DNA of 64,000 nt from Thalassospira lohafexi. GTDB taxonomy: Bacteria > Pseudomonadota > Alphaproteobacteria > Rhodospirillales > Thalassospiraceae. How positions within the stretch are numbered: the first letter of the stretch is position 1; the number at the start of each line of letters is the position of its first letter. The stretch covers positions 434,001 through 498,000 of the forward strand of contig NZ_NXGX01000004.1 in NCBI RefSeq assembly GCF_002844275.1, read 5' to 3'. A model generated the notes under the pieces. It searched no databases and was not told where the DNA came from. It saw only the letters and a program-made list of their open reading frames with translations. The position numbers and the translations under genes were made by a program. Below are positions 1 to 8,415 of this stretch, piece by piece.

Positions 1-1
1 T

Positions 2-274
2 GGTTTTGATAATGGTCGCGGTGTTGATGAGGGGCGTGTGTTTGCGTCTTCTCAGACGGATGAGTTTAAAAGTCATGATCATACTTTGGTGGATCCCATT
101 GTTTACATCAATGTTGGTGGTGGCTCTGATCCGTCCGTTTGGAATGTTGATGTGCCGAACACGACTAAGAGCAGAACAACTGAAGTATCCGGTGGTTTAG
201 AAACCCGCCCACGCAACGTGGCGATGACCTATGCGATCAAGGCGTTTTATCCGACTGCACCCTCTGGCCAGTAA
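2..274 (+). CDS. Phage tail collar-type protein, C-terminal part (cut by window start)
   Basis: An open frame enters from the left edge and ends at a TAA at 272-274, giving about 90 residues. The visible part reads GRGVDEGRVFASSQTDEF followed by KSHDHT. This is the usual ending of tail-collar proteins, in which an R-G-x-D-x-GR loop is followed by Q-x-D-x-x-KSHDH. These proteins sit at or near the tips of phage tail fibres. The next gene (365-961) is a second collar-type protein, so the two are probably variants or parts of the same adhesion apparatus. A hairpin terminator follows directly. The N-terminus and true length cannot be seen. Confidence 0.75.
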   Translation, partial: GFDNGRGVDEGRVFASSQTDEFKSHDHTLVDPIVYINVGGGSDPSVWNVDVPNTTKSRTTEVSGGLETRPRNVAMTYAIKAFYPTAPSGQ

Positions 275-312
275 GACGTCAGACTAAAACACCTTTTTCA
301 TCTTCCCTTACC

Positions 313-341
313 CCGGCGAGTTGGTCTCGCCGGTTTTTTTT
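313..341 (+). terminator. Rho-independent terminator after the partial collar gene
   Basis: CCGGCGAG (313-320), a 5-base loop and CTCGCCGG (326-333) form a perfect 8-bp stem followed by eight T residues. It lies 39 bases after the stop of the truncated collar gene and just before the next collar gene. Confidence 0.85.
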
Positions 342-364
342 AGTGCCTAAAATGGAGAATGCGT

Positions 365-961
365 ATGCAGTGTTTGAGCCCTGTTGAAAGTGAAGTTCTT
401 AATGTCGTTCTGGCTGCGGACATCGTGCCAAACCGGATCGATGACACACAGCTTTTGCAGGCCCTTGAGAGCCTGTTTGGCGGTGGCGGTTCTGGTGGGG
501 CCGTGCCGGTTGCGACGGTTCTTTCGTTTGCTGGTTCGTCCGCGCCCGACGGTTTCATGCTGTGCGATGGTGCTGAACTGTTGGCAAGTGAATATGCCGA
601 TCTGTTCGCGACTATCGGGACGACCTATGGCGCCGGGCAGGCACCAGGCAGTTTTAAGCTGCCCGATATGCGGGGTCGTACACCGATTGGTGCCGGGCAG
701 GGCGATGGTCTGACGGATCGTGTGATCGGTGTAGCTGACGGGGAGGAAACTCATCAACTCACCGTTGATGAGATGCCCGAGCATGATCATGCTTACGATA
801 TTCGGAACATGGCGACCGGTATCGGTTCGAGTGGATATGAAGTGCACCCGAAACCGGCAAACACAGAACCGGATTCCGCACAAAGTAGGATGACCGGCGG
901 TGATCAGCCGCATAACAACATGCAGCCGTTTCTGGTGGTGAATTACATCATCAAGGTTTGA
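365..961 (+). CDS. Phage tail collar domain protein (receptor-binding / fibre tip)
   Basis: About 198 residues. After a short N-terminal region comes a Gly/Ser linker (FGGGGSGG) and then a typical tail-collar domain: GSSAPDGFMLCDGAELL, then FKLPDMRGRTPIGAGQG, then a His-rich ending EMPEHDHAY and the closing MQPFLVVNYIIKV. In this family (phage Tail_Collar, also seen in microcystin-dependent MdpB-like proteins) the domain helps form fibre tips. ATG at 365 is preferred over ATG at 359, because GGAG at 354-357 is 7 bases from 365 and only 1 base from 359. It lies between two hairpin terminators, so it may be expressed as its own unit. The exact virion position is inferred. Confidence 0.85.
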   Translation: MQCLSPVESEVLNVVLAADIVPNRIDDTQLLQALESLFGGGGSGGAVPVATVLSFAGSSAPDGFMLCDGAELLASEYADLFATIGTTYGAGQAPGSFKLPDMRGRTPIGAGQGDGLTDRVIGVADGEETHQLTVDEMPEHDHAYDIRNMATGIGSSGYEVHPKPANTEPDSAQSRMTGGDQPHNNMQPFLVVNYIIKV

Positions 962-968
962 TGATTTT

Positions 969-998
969 CGGGGTTCGGTTTTGCCGGGCCCCGTTTTT
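969..998 (+). terminator. Rho-independent terminator after the collar gene
   Basis: CGGGGTTCGG (969-978) pairs with CCGGGCCCCG (984-993) with two G-T pairs, followed by TTTTT. It sits 8 bases after the collar gene stop and 15 bases before the next start codon. Confidence 0.7.
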
Positions 999-1012
999 GT
1001 TTGGGGGATCAA

Positions 1013-1591
1013 ATGGCGTTAAGCGATGTGGCCTTGTGTGCGCGGGCACTGGTGATGATCGGGGCGGCACCGGTATCGTCCTTTGAGGAAGATACCGCCG
1101 AGGCGGAAATTGCCCGGATGCTGTATCCCGTCATTCGCGATGGCGTGCTGGCGGGGTATCCGTGGCGGTTTGCGGCCAAGGGGTGCTGGTTGGCGCAGGT
1201 GACGGCAGGGGAAACATCCGGCGGTCCGGGGGATGGAGCAAACCTGTTTGCCTTGCCCGGCGATTTTATCCGGTTGTTGTCGCTTGAAACGGACGGCGGG
1301 CGCGTCACGCGGTTTGAGTTGCGCGATCGGGCGGTTTTGTGTGAGGCCGGGTCGGCGCATCTGACCTATGTCGGGCGGTTGGCGGAGGCGAGTTTTCCGG
1401 CGTGGTTTGATCTGGCGCTGATTGCGCGGTTGGCGGCCGAATTTTGCCTGCCGTTGACCGAAAGCAGTTCACGGGCGGAATACCTTTTTAAACGGTCTGA
1501 AGACCAGTTTCGTAGCGCCCGTTTGGCCGATGCGCAGCAATCGACACCGCATGCGATTGAGGATTTTTCGTTGATTGCGGCGCGAGGGTGA
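1013..1591 (+). CDS. Tail tubular protein A-like (head-tail adaptor) phage protein
   Basis: 192 residues from ATG 1013, which has GGGGG about 6 bases upstream; an in-frame TTG lies at 1001. The N-terminus ALSDVALCARALVMIGAAPV followed by SFEEDTAEAE and then RDGVLAGYPWRFA is the pattern of T7 gp11-like tail tubular protein A and related adaptor proteins of podoviruses. In that family an early S-F-E-D-D/T turn precedes a long helix and a YPW-F-A motif. The protein would form the ring that joins portal to tail. Its position directly before a large tubular B-like protein supports this. The family assignment is from remembered patterns, not a search. Confidence 0.65.
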   Translation: MALSDVALCARALVMIGAAPVSSFEEDTAEAEIARMLYPVIRDGVLAGYPWRFAAKGCWLAQVTAGETSGGPGDGANLFALPGDFIRLLSLETDGGRVTRFELRDRAVLCEAGSAHLTYVGRLAEASFPAWFDLALIARLAAEFCLPLTESSSRAEYLFKRSEDQFRSARLADAQQSTPHAIEDFSLIAARG

Positions 1592-1666
1592 CGCAAGCGC
1601 GCAGTGATCGCAAGGAACAAGCATCACGCTCATGCGACTGATATTTCAACTGGGGGACCAAAAACC

Positions 1667-3607
1667 ATGGCACGCCGCGTTCTTGAAAAAAACACGTTTT
1701 CGACCGGGGAACTGGCACCGGAATTGTGGGGACGTTCTGACTTGAATGCCTATGCCAATGGGGCGGCGCGGTTGCATAATGTGTTTGTTGAACCGTCGGG
1801 CGGGGTGAGGCGTCGGCCCGGTGTGCGGCTGGTTGATAAACTGCCCGGTGCGGTGCGGTTGATCGCGTTCGAGTTCAATACCGAGCAGGCCTATATCCTG
1901 GCGTTTGGCGATTATGAGGGATTGGTATTTAAGGACGGCGTGGCGACGCATCGGTTTGAAACGCCGTTCGGGGTCGCGCATCATGATTTGATGAACTGGA
2001 CGCAAAGTGCTGACACGTTGCTGGTGGTTCATCCCGACGTGGCGCCGATGCGGTTGACCCGCACCAGTGATGTGGCCAATCCGCAAACTGGCGGATGGGA
2101 AATGTCGAAATGGGCGTGGCGCGAAAGCACCTATAAAACCCGTCAGCCCTTTTACAAGTTTGGTGAGCCTGCGTTGACTGTCAATCCATCGGGGACAAGT
2201 GGTACGGTCACCCTTACCGCCAATGCTGATCTGTTTGTGGCGGGCCACGTTGGCACCTTGTGGCGCATTGCCGGGATTGAAGGCGAAATCACTGCGGTTA
2301 CCGATGCCCGCCATGCGACCATTACGCTGAAACAAAACCTGCCCAACGCCAATGAAACCAGCGATGTCGAAGAACAGGCGTTTTCCGATGTCCGGGGCTG
2401 GCCGCGCAGTGTGACGTTTCATCAGGACCGCATGGTGATTGGTGGATCGCGCGATTTGCCCAACCGGTTGTGGATGTCGCGGTCGGGCGATTTGTTCAAC
2501 TTTGATCTTGGCGAAGGGCTGGATGACGAGGCGATTGAATTTGCCCTTCTGGCCGATCAGGTCAATGCAATTACCGGGGTGTTTGCCGGGCGGCATTTGC
2601 AGGTGTTTACCAGCGGGTCGGAATGGATGGTGACGGGCGATCCGTTAACGCCAGCCAACATTCAAATCACCCGCCAAACCCGGATCGGCAGCCAAAGTCA
2701 CCGCACTGTGCCACTGGTCAATATTGACGGGGCGACGGTATTTGCCGGGCGCAGCGGGCATGAAATTCGCGAATTCCTGTTTACCGATGTCGAGCAAGCC
2801 TATGGATCGGCCGATCTGGCACTCCTGTCGCGCCATCTGGTCAAGCAGCCAATGGATCAGGCCTATGACGCGGATCGCCGGTTGCTGCATGTGGTGATGG
2901 GGGATGGCAGTTTGGGAACATTGACACAGTATCGCAGTGAAAACATCACCGCCTGGTCATCGCAATCGGTGCAAGACAGCGCGTTTCGCGCCGTGGCGGT
3001 GTCGGGCGGGGATGTCTATGTCGCGATCAAGCGCGCGGAGCGTTACTTCCTTGGGGTGTTTGATGCGAATGCCGGTCTTGATCTGGCCATTGATCAGGCG
3101 CTTGAACCGGGGCACGTGCCGCGTCGCCATTGGGGCCATCTTGATGCGCTGGACGGGCAAAGGGTGTCGGTCTGGGCGGGCAATCAGTTGATCCATGATC
3201 ACCCAATTGGCGGGGGCACTGTGACTTTGCCCGATGCGGTGAAGACACTTAGCGTTGGCTTGCCCTTTACCCATGAAATTTCGGCCCTGCCACCCGCAGC
3301 ATCCGATGGCACGCGCCCGCATGGCGGCAATGCGGTGCGGTTGATTTCGGCAACGCTGCGGGTGCAGAAAACCGGGCAGCTTCGCATGGATACCGGGCGC
3401 GGATTGCGTGATGTGCGGTTGCCGGTTACGGGCGATGATCCAGATGCAAATGACGGACTTTATAGCGGCGATATCACGCTGCGCAGCCTTGGCTGGCGGC
3501 GCGGCAGTGGCGGGACGGTCAACAGCGGATTGTGGCGCATTGCCGGGGATCTTCCCCGGCCTTTTTTATTGCTCGGCGTGGCAAGTGAGTTGGGAGTGAA
3601 TGACTGA
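1667..3607 (+). CDS. Large tail tubular B / stabilization-like virion protein
   Basis: 646 residues from ATG 1667, which has GGGGG at 1652-1656; the frame is open to a TTG at 1604. The start NTFSTGELAPELWGRSDL, then GGVRRRPGVRLV, is a very common signature of phage neck or tail tubular proteins that begin F-x-x-GELSP-x-L-x-GR-x-D and then GG-x-x-RRPG. The rest is beta-rich and hydrophobic with no signal peptide. The stop overlaps the next start (TGATG at 3605-3609), so the two are translationally coupled. A role in the tail nozzle, next to the A-like ring protein, is inferred from gene order in T7-like phages. Confidence 0.65.
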   Translation: MARRVLEKNTFSTGELAPELWGRSDLNAYANGAARLHNVFVEPSGGVRRRPGVRLVDKLPGAVRLIAFEFNTEQAYILAFGDYEGLVFKDGVATHRFETPFGVAHHDLMNWTQSADTLLVVHPDVAPMRLTRTSDVANPQTGGWEMSKWAWRESTYKTRQPFYKFGEPALTVNPSGTSGTVTLTANADLFVAGHVGTLWRIAGIEGEITAVTDARHATITLKQNLPNANETSDVEEQAFSDVRGWPRSVTFHQDRMVIGGSRDLPNRLWMSRSGDLFNFDLGEGLDDEAIEFALLADQVNAITGVFAGRHLQVFTSGSEWMVTGDPLTPANIQITRQTRIGSQSHRTVPLVNIDGATVFAGRSGHEIREFLFTDVEQAYGSADLALLSRHLVKQPMDQAYDADRRLLHVVMGDGSLGTLTQYRSENITAWSSQSVQDSAFRAVAVSGGDVYVAIKRAERYFLGVFDANAGLDLAIDQALEPGHVPRRHWGHLDALDGQRVSVWAGNQLIHDHPIGGGTVTLPDAVKTLSVGLPFTHEISALPPAASDGTRPHGGNAVRLISATLRVQKTGQLRMDTGRGLRDVRLPVTGDDPDANDGLYSGDITLRSLGWRRGSGGTVNSGLWRIAGDLPRPFLLLGVASELGVND

Positions 3608-4056
3608 TGGGTGGATTTTCATCAATTGTGCCGATGGCGGCATCGGCCCTGCAAACCGGACAGCAAATTTCGGCCAACCAAGCCCGGCAGCAAAGTGCCG
3701 TGGCCCAGACCGAAGCCCAAAGGAAGGCCGATCTTGAGGCGATTGCCGCAAGCAAGGCCGAACGCGATGTGGCGCGGGCCGAAGAATTGCGGGTGCGACA
3801 GGCGCAAATCCGCGCCCGCCAAGGCGCATCGGGGCTTCTGACCGGGGGCAGCGGGTCGGCCAGTGCGGTTCTGGCCGGATATGAAAAGGCCGCCCTGTCC
3901 GATGCGGCGCTTGATGATGCCGAGGCCACGCGCAAACGCAATCAGATCAATCAACGGGCCGACTGGCGCGAAAAGTCGCTGTTGCGATCGGCACAGGATG
4001 ACACGGTGGCACGTCTAAGCGCGTGGTTTGCGCGGCGCGACGGTTGGGGCGGATAA
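3607..4056 (+). CDS. Small Ala/Gln-rich coiled-coil virion protein
   Basis: 149 residues. The ATG overlaps the stop of the previous gene (TGATG). Residues about 15-75 are a long Ala/Gln/Arg/Glu-rich helix with coiled-coil spacing. Then comes a Gly/Ser break (SGLLTGGSGSASAVL) and a second helix. Small proteins of this kind, sitting between tubular protein B and the tail fibre, match the place of the internal core protein gp14 in T7-like phages, which is ejected into the host envelope. The sequence itself only shows the helical character, so the internal virion role is inferred from position. Confidence 0.5.
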   Translation: MGGFSSIVPMAASALQTGQQISANQARQQSAVAQTEAQRKADLEAIAASKAERDVARAEELRVRQAQIRARQGASGLLTGGSGSASAVLAGYEKAALSDAALDDAEATRKRNQINQRADWREKSLLRSAQDDTVARLSAWFARRDGWGG

Positions 4057-4108
4057 CCAACCACGCGGATCGGATTTCGGTACATCAGCGGACGGAGGGA
4101 TCAGGGAT

Positions 4109-5521
4109 ATGGGGGCGGTTTTCACCAATCAGGCCACAGCATCCATCGGCTATCACGGCGATGGGGCACGCACGGATTTTCCATTTGGCTTTGATGTGTT
4201 TGACGTCGGTGATGTGCAGGTGTCGGTCAATGGCGCGGTGGTGACCACCGGGTTTCACATTGCGCTGGCCACGCATGATGATGCCATCGGCGGCACGGTG
4301 CGGTTTGAAACCCCGCCGGTTTTGGGGGCCGAGATCATTCTGGCCCGGATGCTGAAACTGCGGCGGCTTAGTGCCTATGGCAGTGTTGGCAGTCCGCGCG
4401 GCGATGCGCTTGATCGTGATCTGGATTATCTGACGGCTGCCCTTGGCGATGTCGATCGGGCCTTGGCGGGCACATTGCGGTTGGGGGCGCCCGATCTGGA
4501 TCAGGCCAATATGACATTGCCCGCAATGGATGCCGGGCGGGCATTGATCTGGAACGATGCGGGAAACGGGTTATCGAATGGCCCAAAGGCCGATGAGATT
4601 GCCGGGGCGGGTCAAAACGCCGCCCTTGCCAAGGGTGCCGCCAGCCGGGCCGAGGCCGCACAAAGCCGGTGCGAAACCGCGCAAAAAGCGTTTGGGCAAC
4701 ATGATGCCGGGGCGATGATCGACCTTGATTTTCGTAGCCAGAATTTGCTGGGCTGGGAGGATGAGCGCCGGATGCCGGTGATTGATGCACCGACCAACCG
4801 CATCATGGACATTCGCGAAACCGGATCGCTGGTGCGGCTGTCAAACGGGGCACGGGCAACCTTGCCGGTGGCGACATTGGCGCGGAATGGCGTGCGATAC
4901 CGGCTGTTTAATGGCGATGGCACGCAGGTGGATATCATGGCGGCCAGTGGCGATGTGATCACGCCGGTGAATGGGGCGGCGGACGCCATGCTTTATCCGT
5001 TGCCGATCCGGGGCGATATGGTTGATGTGATTTGTGATGGCGGGCGGTGGTTTGCCGCGCCGGTGCGTGAAAACGGGCCGATCGTCAAACTGCTGCGCAC
5101 CGCCGCACAGGACATGCCCGCCGGTGGGGCGTTTTTAATCGAATGGGATCAGGTGACTGAAGACAGCCACAGCCTTTATGACAGTGCCGTTCACGGGGTT
5201 AGCAGCCTGCCGCCGGGGTTTTACCACGTTGATATCGGGGTGAAATTCCCGGTGACGGACGAGGTGGTGATGGTGAACCTGTATCTTGAACGTTTGGCCG
5301 GTGCCGGTGCCGGGGTTTGGACGACCCATATGCAATCATCGGACATCACCGCCATTGGCACGGGGGCTTATCACACGTTGCGCCTGAGTGGCGTGGCGCG
5401 GATTGATGTCGGGGCGGCAAATGGCCTTCGGGTCCGGCTGGCGCACAGCGATGCGGCCACCCGGCAGATTGGCGAAAGTAACATTCTGACCTGGTTTCAT
5501 CTGCATCGGATTGGCGGGTAG
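4109..5521 (+). CDS. Phage tail fibre protein with T7-type N-terminal domain
   Basis: 470 residues from ATG 4109, with GGAGGG at 4094-4099. The frame is open back to 4028, inside the preceding gene. The N-terminal 120 residues (YHGDGARTDFPFGFDVF, VQVSVNGAVV, GGTVRFETPP, GAEIILARMLKLRRLSAYG) carry the pattern of the T7 gp17 N-terminal domain that docks the fibre to the tail. An Ala-rich coiled-coil stretch follows at about 160-205. The C-terminal half is beta-rich and ends in LTWFHLHRIGG, probably a receptor-binding tip. The gene closes the virion block before a repeat cluster. Confidence 0.8.
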   Translation: MGAVFTNQATASIGYHGDGARTDFPFGFDVFDVGDVQVSVNGAVVTTGFHIALATHDDAIGGTVRFETPPVLGAEIILARMLKLRRLSAYGSVGSPRGDALDRDLDYLTAALGDVDRALAGTLRLGAPDLDQANMTLPAMDAGRALIWNDAGNGLSNGPKADEIAGAGQNAALAKGAASRAEAAQSRCETAQKAFGQHDAGAMIDLDFRSQNLLGWEDERRMPVIDAPTNRIMDIRETGSLVRLSNGARATLPVATLARNGVRYRLFNGDGTQVDIMAASGDVITPVNGAADAMLYPLPIRGDMVDVICDGGRWFAAPVRENGPIVKLLRTAAQDMPAGGAFLIEWDQVTEDSHSLYDSAVHGVSSLPPGFYHVDIGVKFPVTDEVVMVNLYLERLAGAGAGVWTTHMQSSDITAIGTGAYHTLRLSGVARIDVGAANGLRVRLAHSDAATRQIGESNILTWFHLHRIGG

Positions 5522-5535
5522 GGCTGTTTTAAACC

Positions 5536-5716
5536 CGTTATTTCCGTGAAAGCGGGAATCTCGACGTTTGGGCACGTAGGGCATGAGATTCCCGCCTTCG
5601 CGGGAATGACGTTCGTTTCATGTCGCCGTTTTACATACCGTCATGCCCGCGTAAGGCGGGCATCCATGGTGGCGTTGGTTCGGTGTGGCGATAGGGATTC
5701 CCACTTTCGCGGGCAT
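5536..5716. repeat. REP/BIME-type palindrome cluster
   Basis: Four imperfect palindromes lie head to head between the two fibre genes: a degenerate GTGAAAGCGGGAATC at 5546-5560, ATTCCCGCCTTCGCGGGAAT around 5588-5607, a TCATGCCCGCG...CGGGCATCCA unit around 5640-5666, and a partial ACTTTCGCGGGCATG around 5703-5717. The same family recurs in six other intergenic gaps of the window. A 98-residue open frame over this region is an artefact of the GC-rich palindromes. Confidence 0.8.
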
Positions 5717-5805
5717 GCCGGGGACGTGCGGGCATCGGGCCGGGGGAACGCCAGAAACTGGCGATTTTCGACATTTTCAGTGATGACGATCAGGAGGAAA
5801 CGCAC

Positions 5806-6912
5806 ATGGGATTGCGGTATCAGCCGCTTGCGGCCTGTATGAAATTTGCGCGCGCCAGCACCAAACGGATCCGGGGGATGGACGGCGTGCTGAGCCCGCA
5901 GCCCATCGACGCGCCGGGCTATGAATATGATGGCCTTGGTCGGGCGCGGGGGCTTCTTATTGAGGGGGCGGCGACCAATTTGCTTCGCTATTCAACCGCG
6001 TTTGACAATGCGCTTTGGGAAAAGAATGCCGGGGTTAGTGTGACCACCAGTACGGTTGCCGCCCCTGATGGCAGCATGAGCGCGATGGCGCTTGATCTTC
6101 CGGGCAGTTCCGGGGGCACGGATGGACTTTATCAGAATGTCGGGGATTTGACGGTCGGCGATACATACAGCTTCGCCGTCTGGATGCGGGCGGTGTCGGG
6201 GACGGCCGATGTCACCCTTGGCGGGATTGATGGGCCATCGGCGCAGGGGGTTACGCTGGATGAGGCGTGGCAGCGGGTGTCGGTGTCTGAGACGGCATCG
6301 GGGGCGACGCGTTATCCGAAAATCAGCACGGCGGTTTCGGGATTGGCCGCATCGGTGCTGATCTGGAATGCGCAGCTTGAAGCCGGGCCGGTTCCGAGCA
6401 GCGATATGATCAGTCACGGCATTCCCGCCGCCCGTGCGCCCGATCAGGTGATGCTTGATCCCGGTGACTGGTTTGCCCAAGGGGCGGGGACGTTTGTGTT
6501 TGATCTGGAATTGCCGCCTGCGTGGGACGGGATTTGGCGGATCGTGCAGCTTTACTCAAGCAGCCTGAATGATGATCATCTTGATCTTGGTTATGACAGT
6601 GATGCCGATCAGTTGCGGGTGAGCTTGCGCAAAGGTGGGCAGCCGATTGTCACCCAGTCGCTGTATGGCACGTTGTTGCCGGGAACGCGGGCACGGATTG
6701 CGCTGGCGTGGGAGGATGATGTGGTGGCGGTGGGGGTAAATGGGGCTGTGCTTAAAAGCCCGGATGGCTTTGCCCTGCCGCGCAATTTTACCCACATCGT
6801 GCTGGGGTCGTATGATGGTGTGGATAAGCATTTGAACGGGCATTTGCGCAATCTGGCTTATTGGCCGGAACGGCTTTCGGATGCGCGGCTTTTGGCGCTT
6901 TCAACGGTGTAA
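5806..6912 (+). CDS. Phage fibre protein with lectin-like (concanavalin-type) domains
   Basis: 368 residues. ATG 5806 has a strong AGGAGG at 5792-5797. The region around residues 45-70 (RGLLIEGAATNLLRYSTAFD, then NALWEKN) is the stereotyped motif found in phage fibre and carbohydrate-binding proteins just before a jelly-roll domain. Residues about 70-190 then form one beta-sandwich (DGLYQNVGDLTVGDTYSFAV). Residues about 215-365 form a second LamG-like sandwich ending HLRNLAYWPERLSDARL, the usual last strand. It likely binds host surface glycans. Placement after the T7-type fibre suggests a second adhesin or a branch attached to it. Confidence 0.7.
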   Translation: MGLRYQPLAACMKFARASTKRIRGMDGVLSPQPIDAPGYEYDGLGRARGLLIEGAATNLLRYSTAFDNALWEKNAGVSVTTSTVAAPDGSMSAMALDLPGSSGGTDGLYQNVGDLTVGDTYSFAVWMRAVSGTADVTLGGIDGPSAQGVTLDEAWQRVSVSETASGATRYPKISTAVSGLAASVLIWNAQLEAGPVPSSDMISHGIPAARAPDQVMLDPGDWFAQGAGTFVFDLELPPAWDGIWRIVQLYSSSLNDDHLDLGYDSDADQLRVSLRKGGQPIVTQSLYGTLLPGTRARIALAWEDDVVAVGVNGAVLKSPDGFALPRNFTHIVLGSYDGVDKHLNGHLRNLAYWPERLSDARLLALSTV

Positions 6913-6921
6913 GGATAGGCC

Positions 6922-7260
6922 ATGCGTGAACCAGAAAAAACCGATCCCGTCGCGACATTGCGCGAAGACCTGTTGCGCGATTTACCCGGTGATATCAAAC
7001 GGGTGCGCAATGCCTATCGCCGGGCGGCACAGCAGGCCGCCCTTTTGCGTGACGCCAAGGATTTCACCGCCCATCAGACGGCGTGCAAGGCGGGGCTTGG
7101 GCATCTGGACTGCCTGATCAAGCTGTTGCGCTGGGCATCGGACGGGGACAAGGGGGCCGATAGCCGGACTGAGAAAGGCGCGGCACGGACGGGGGAGGAT
7201 GTGGATGTTGAGAGGTTGATTAAGGAGGCGCGGGGGGCTTTGGCGGGGCGTGAGGGGTAG
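6922..7260 (+). CDS. Small phage protein; candidate small terminase subunit
   Basis: 112 residues, starting 9 bases after the fibre gene in the same direction. It is charged and helical: two long Arg/Glu/Ala-rich helices (about residues 10-75), a hydrophilic linker and a short C-terminal helix. No family is recognised with certainty. In T7-like phages the small terminase gene lies between the fibre and the large terminase. Here the large terminase follows at 10816, separated only by cargo genes, which makes this the best positional candidate. The sequence does not show a clear helix-turn-helix. Confidence 0.4.
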   Translation: MREPEKTDPVATLREDLLRDLPGDIKRVRNAYRRAAQQAALLRDAKDFTAHQTACKAGLGHLDCLIKLLRWASDGDKGADSRTEKGAARTGEDVDVERLIKEARGALAGREG

Positions 7261-7310
7261 GAATATAGGGCGTGGGTAAAAGCGAGGCGATCTTTAGGTC
7301 ATCTTGAAGT

Positions 7311-7910
7311 TTAGAAGCAAAATTTTTCTCTGTTTGCCTTACAATTAAACAGCCTGATCGCTTCGTCGGATTTTGTTTTCGCCTCACGAACCAATTTCCT
7401 GTGTTCTGCTGAATATATGTCGCGGATATCATCTAAATCAGAATTTAGATGGGATATGCAAATATTGGCAGCAAATTCTCCGTCGCGCTGACATTCCAAT
7501 GGAAACCATAGTCCGATTATGGAATGTGGTACTTTCTGGTAAGTTTCCTCAACTTTTTCAGTTGAGCATTCGGGTGACATTTCGTTCTTGCACTTCGTTA
7601 GCGTAGAAAATTCTCTTTGAGCATCTTCTATACCAACACTTGTCTTGGTGACGCTGCATTCGATCATTCTGTCGAGGTAAGAAAAATAATTATTCATGCT
7701 TTGTTTGCAGGCGGCAAACTCATCGCGGTATTGGAAGCCGTCTTCCGTGTGAAGGGTTGAAACACAGAGCGGGGGCTCGGCGAGAAATAGATCAACATCC
7801 TCACAACCACGTGAATATGGTTCTACCGGCCAACTCGCATATTCTCGATCAGCCAATCCGCAGCCTGAAAGAGATAAGGCACAGAACAAATAAAACCATA
7901 TGCTTTTCAT
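7311..7910 (-). CDS. Cys-rich lipoprotein of unknown function (prophage cargo)
   Basis: 199 residues on the strand opposite to the phage genes. It has a short lipoprotein signal peptide (KSIWFYLFCALSLSGC), with the lipobox LSGC at about residues 14-17 and the modified Cys at 17. The mature part contains about nine further Cys residues, arranged so that several disulfides are possible, and many acidic residues. No domain is recognised. Its base composition is clearly more AT-rich than the phage genes, and it sits between late phage genes, both typical of a moron. A surface role such as superinfection exclusion is possible but not shown. Confidence 0.7.
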   Translation of the reverse strand: MKSIWFYLFCALSLSGCGLADREYASWPVEPYSRGCEDVDLFLAEPPLCVSTLHTEDGFQYRDEFAACKQSMNNYFSYLDRMIECSVTKTSVGIEDAQREFSTLTKCKNEMSPECSTEKVEETYQKVPHSIIGLWFPLECQRDGEFAANICISHLNSDLDDIRDIYSAEHRKLVREAKTKSDEAIRLFNCKANREKFCF

Positions 7911-8202
7911 CTATCTCTCCAGATTTTGATCTGATTTAGGATAATTAAGCCTATGAATAACGAAAGTTAATTATTTTCCAAAGGCGTCGTTCTTCTGTTT
8001 TTTTCATTCAGAGCAAGTTGCCAGAAATAGGCATGAGCCCGGCGTGCAGTTGTAATATTTGCGGCAATTGAGCACGTTACATCAGTATGTCGATTGCATC
8101 GACACATCTTGCCGACGTGTCGAAATTTTCCGGTTTTATCGACATGACGTGACGTGCGGCTTGAGGTTGCGCGGTGAGATTGGCGTGTGTGGCGCGTCTG
8201 TC

Positions 8203-8325
8203 TGGATTCCCGCCGTCGCGGGAATGACGGTTTTTTGGGGTGGGGTTTCCACGCGGTAGGGGGCGGTTTTGTGGGAAGGGCTTTTCCATTGCTTCGTCAC
8301 TCCCGCGTAGGCGGGAGTCCATGGG
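8203..8325. repeat. Two REP-type palindromes upstream of the Xre-RES genes
   Basis: One unit, GATTCCCGCCGTCGCGGGAA, lies at about 8205-8224 and a second, CACTCCCGCGTAGGCGGGAG, at about 8298-8317. They have opposite tails. The wider gap 7911-8370 is otherwise AT-rich at its left end and shows no convincing gene. Confidence 0.75.
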
Positions 8326-8370
8326 ACGGCGGGCTCGGTGGCGGGTTTTGCCGCTACGAGGGCTATTTGC

Positions 8371-8405
8371 CATTTGGCATAAATATGCTATATATATGCC
8401 AAATG
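8371..8405 (+). promoter_or_regulatory. Dyad operator just upstream of the Xre antitoxin
   Basis: CATTTGGCATA (8371-8381) and TATGCCAAATG (8395-8405) are perfect 11-bp inverted arms around an AT-rich centre, which itself contains further ATGC half-sites. The right arm runs into the GGAGG ribosome binding site, so a protein bound here would block both transcription and translation. This is the expected place for autoregulation by the antitoxin. Confidence 0.7.
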
Positions 8406-8415
8406 GAGGATTGAC

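Noticed and set aside
5546-5842. 98-residue plus-strand frame between the fibre genes
   Set aside because: It is made of REP palindromes and overlaps the next gene start in another frame.
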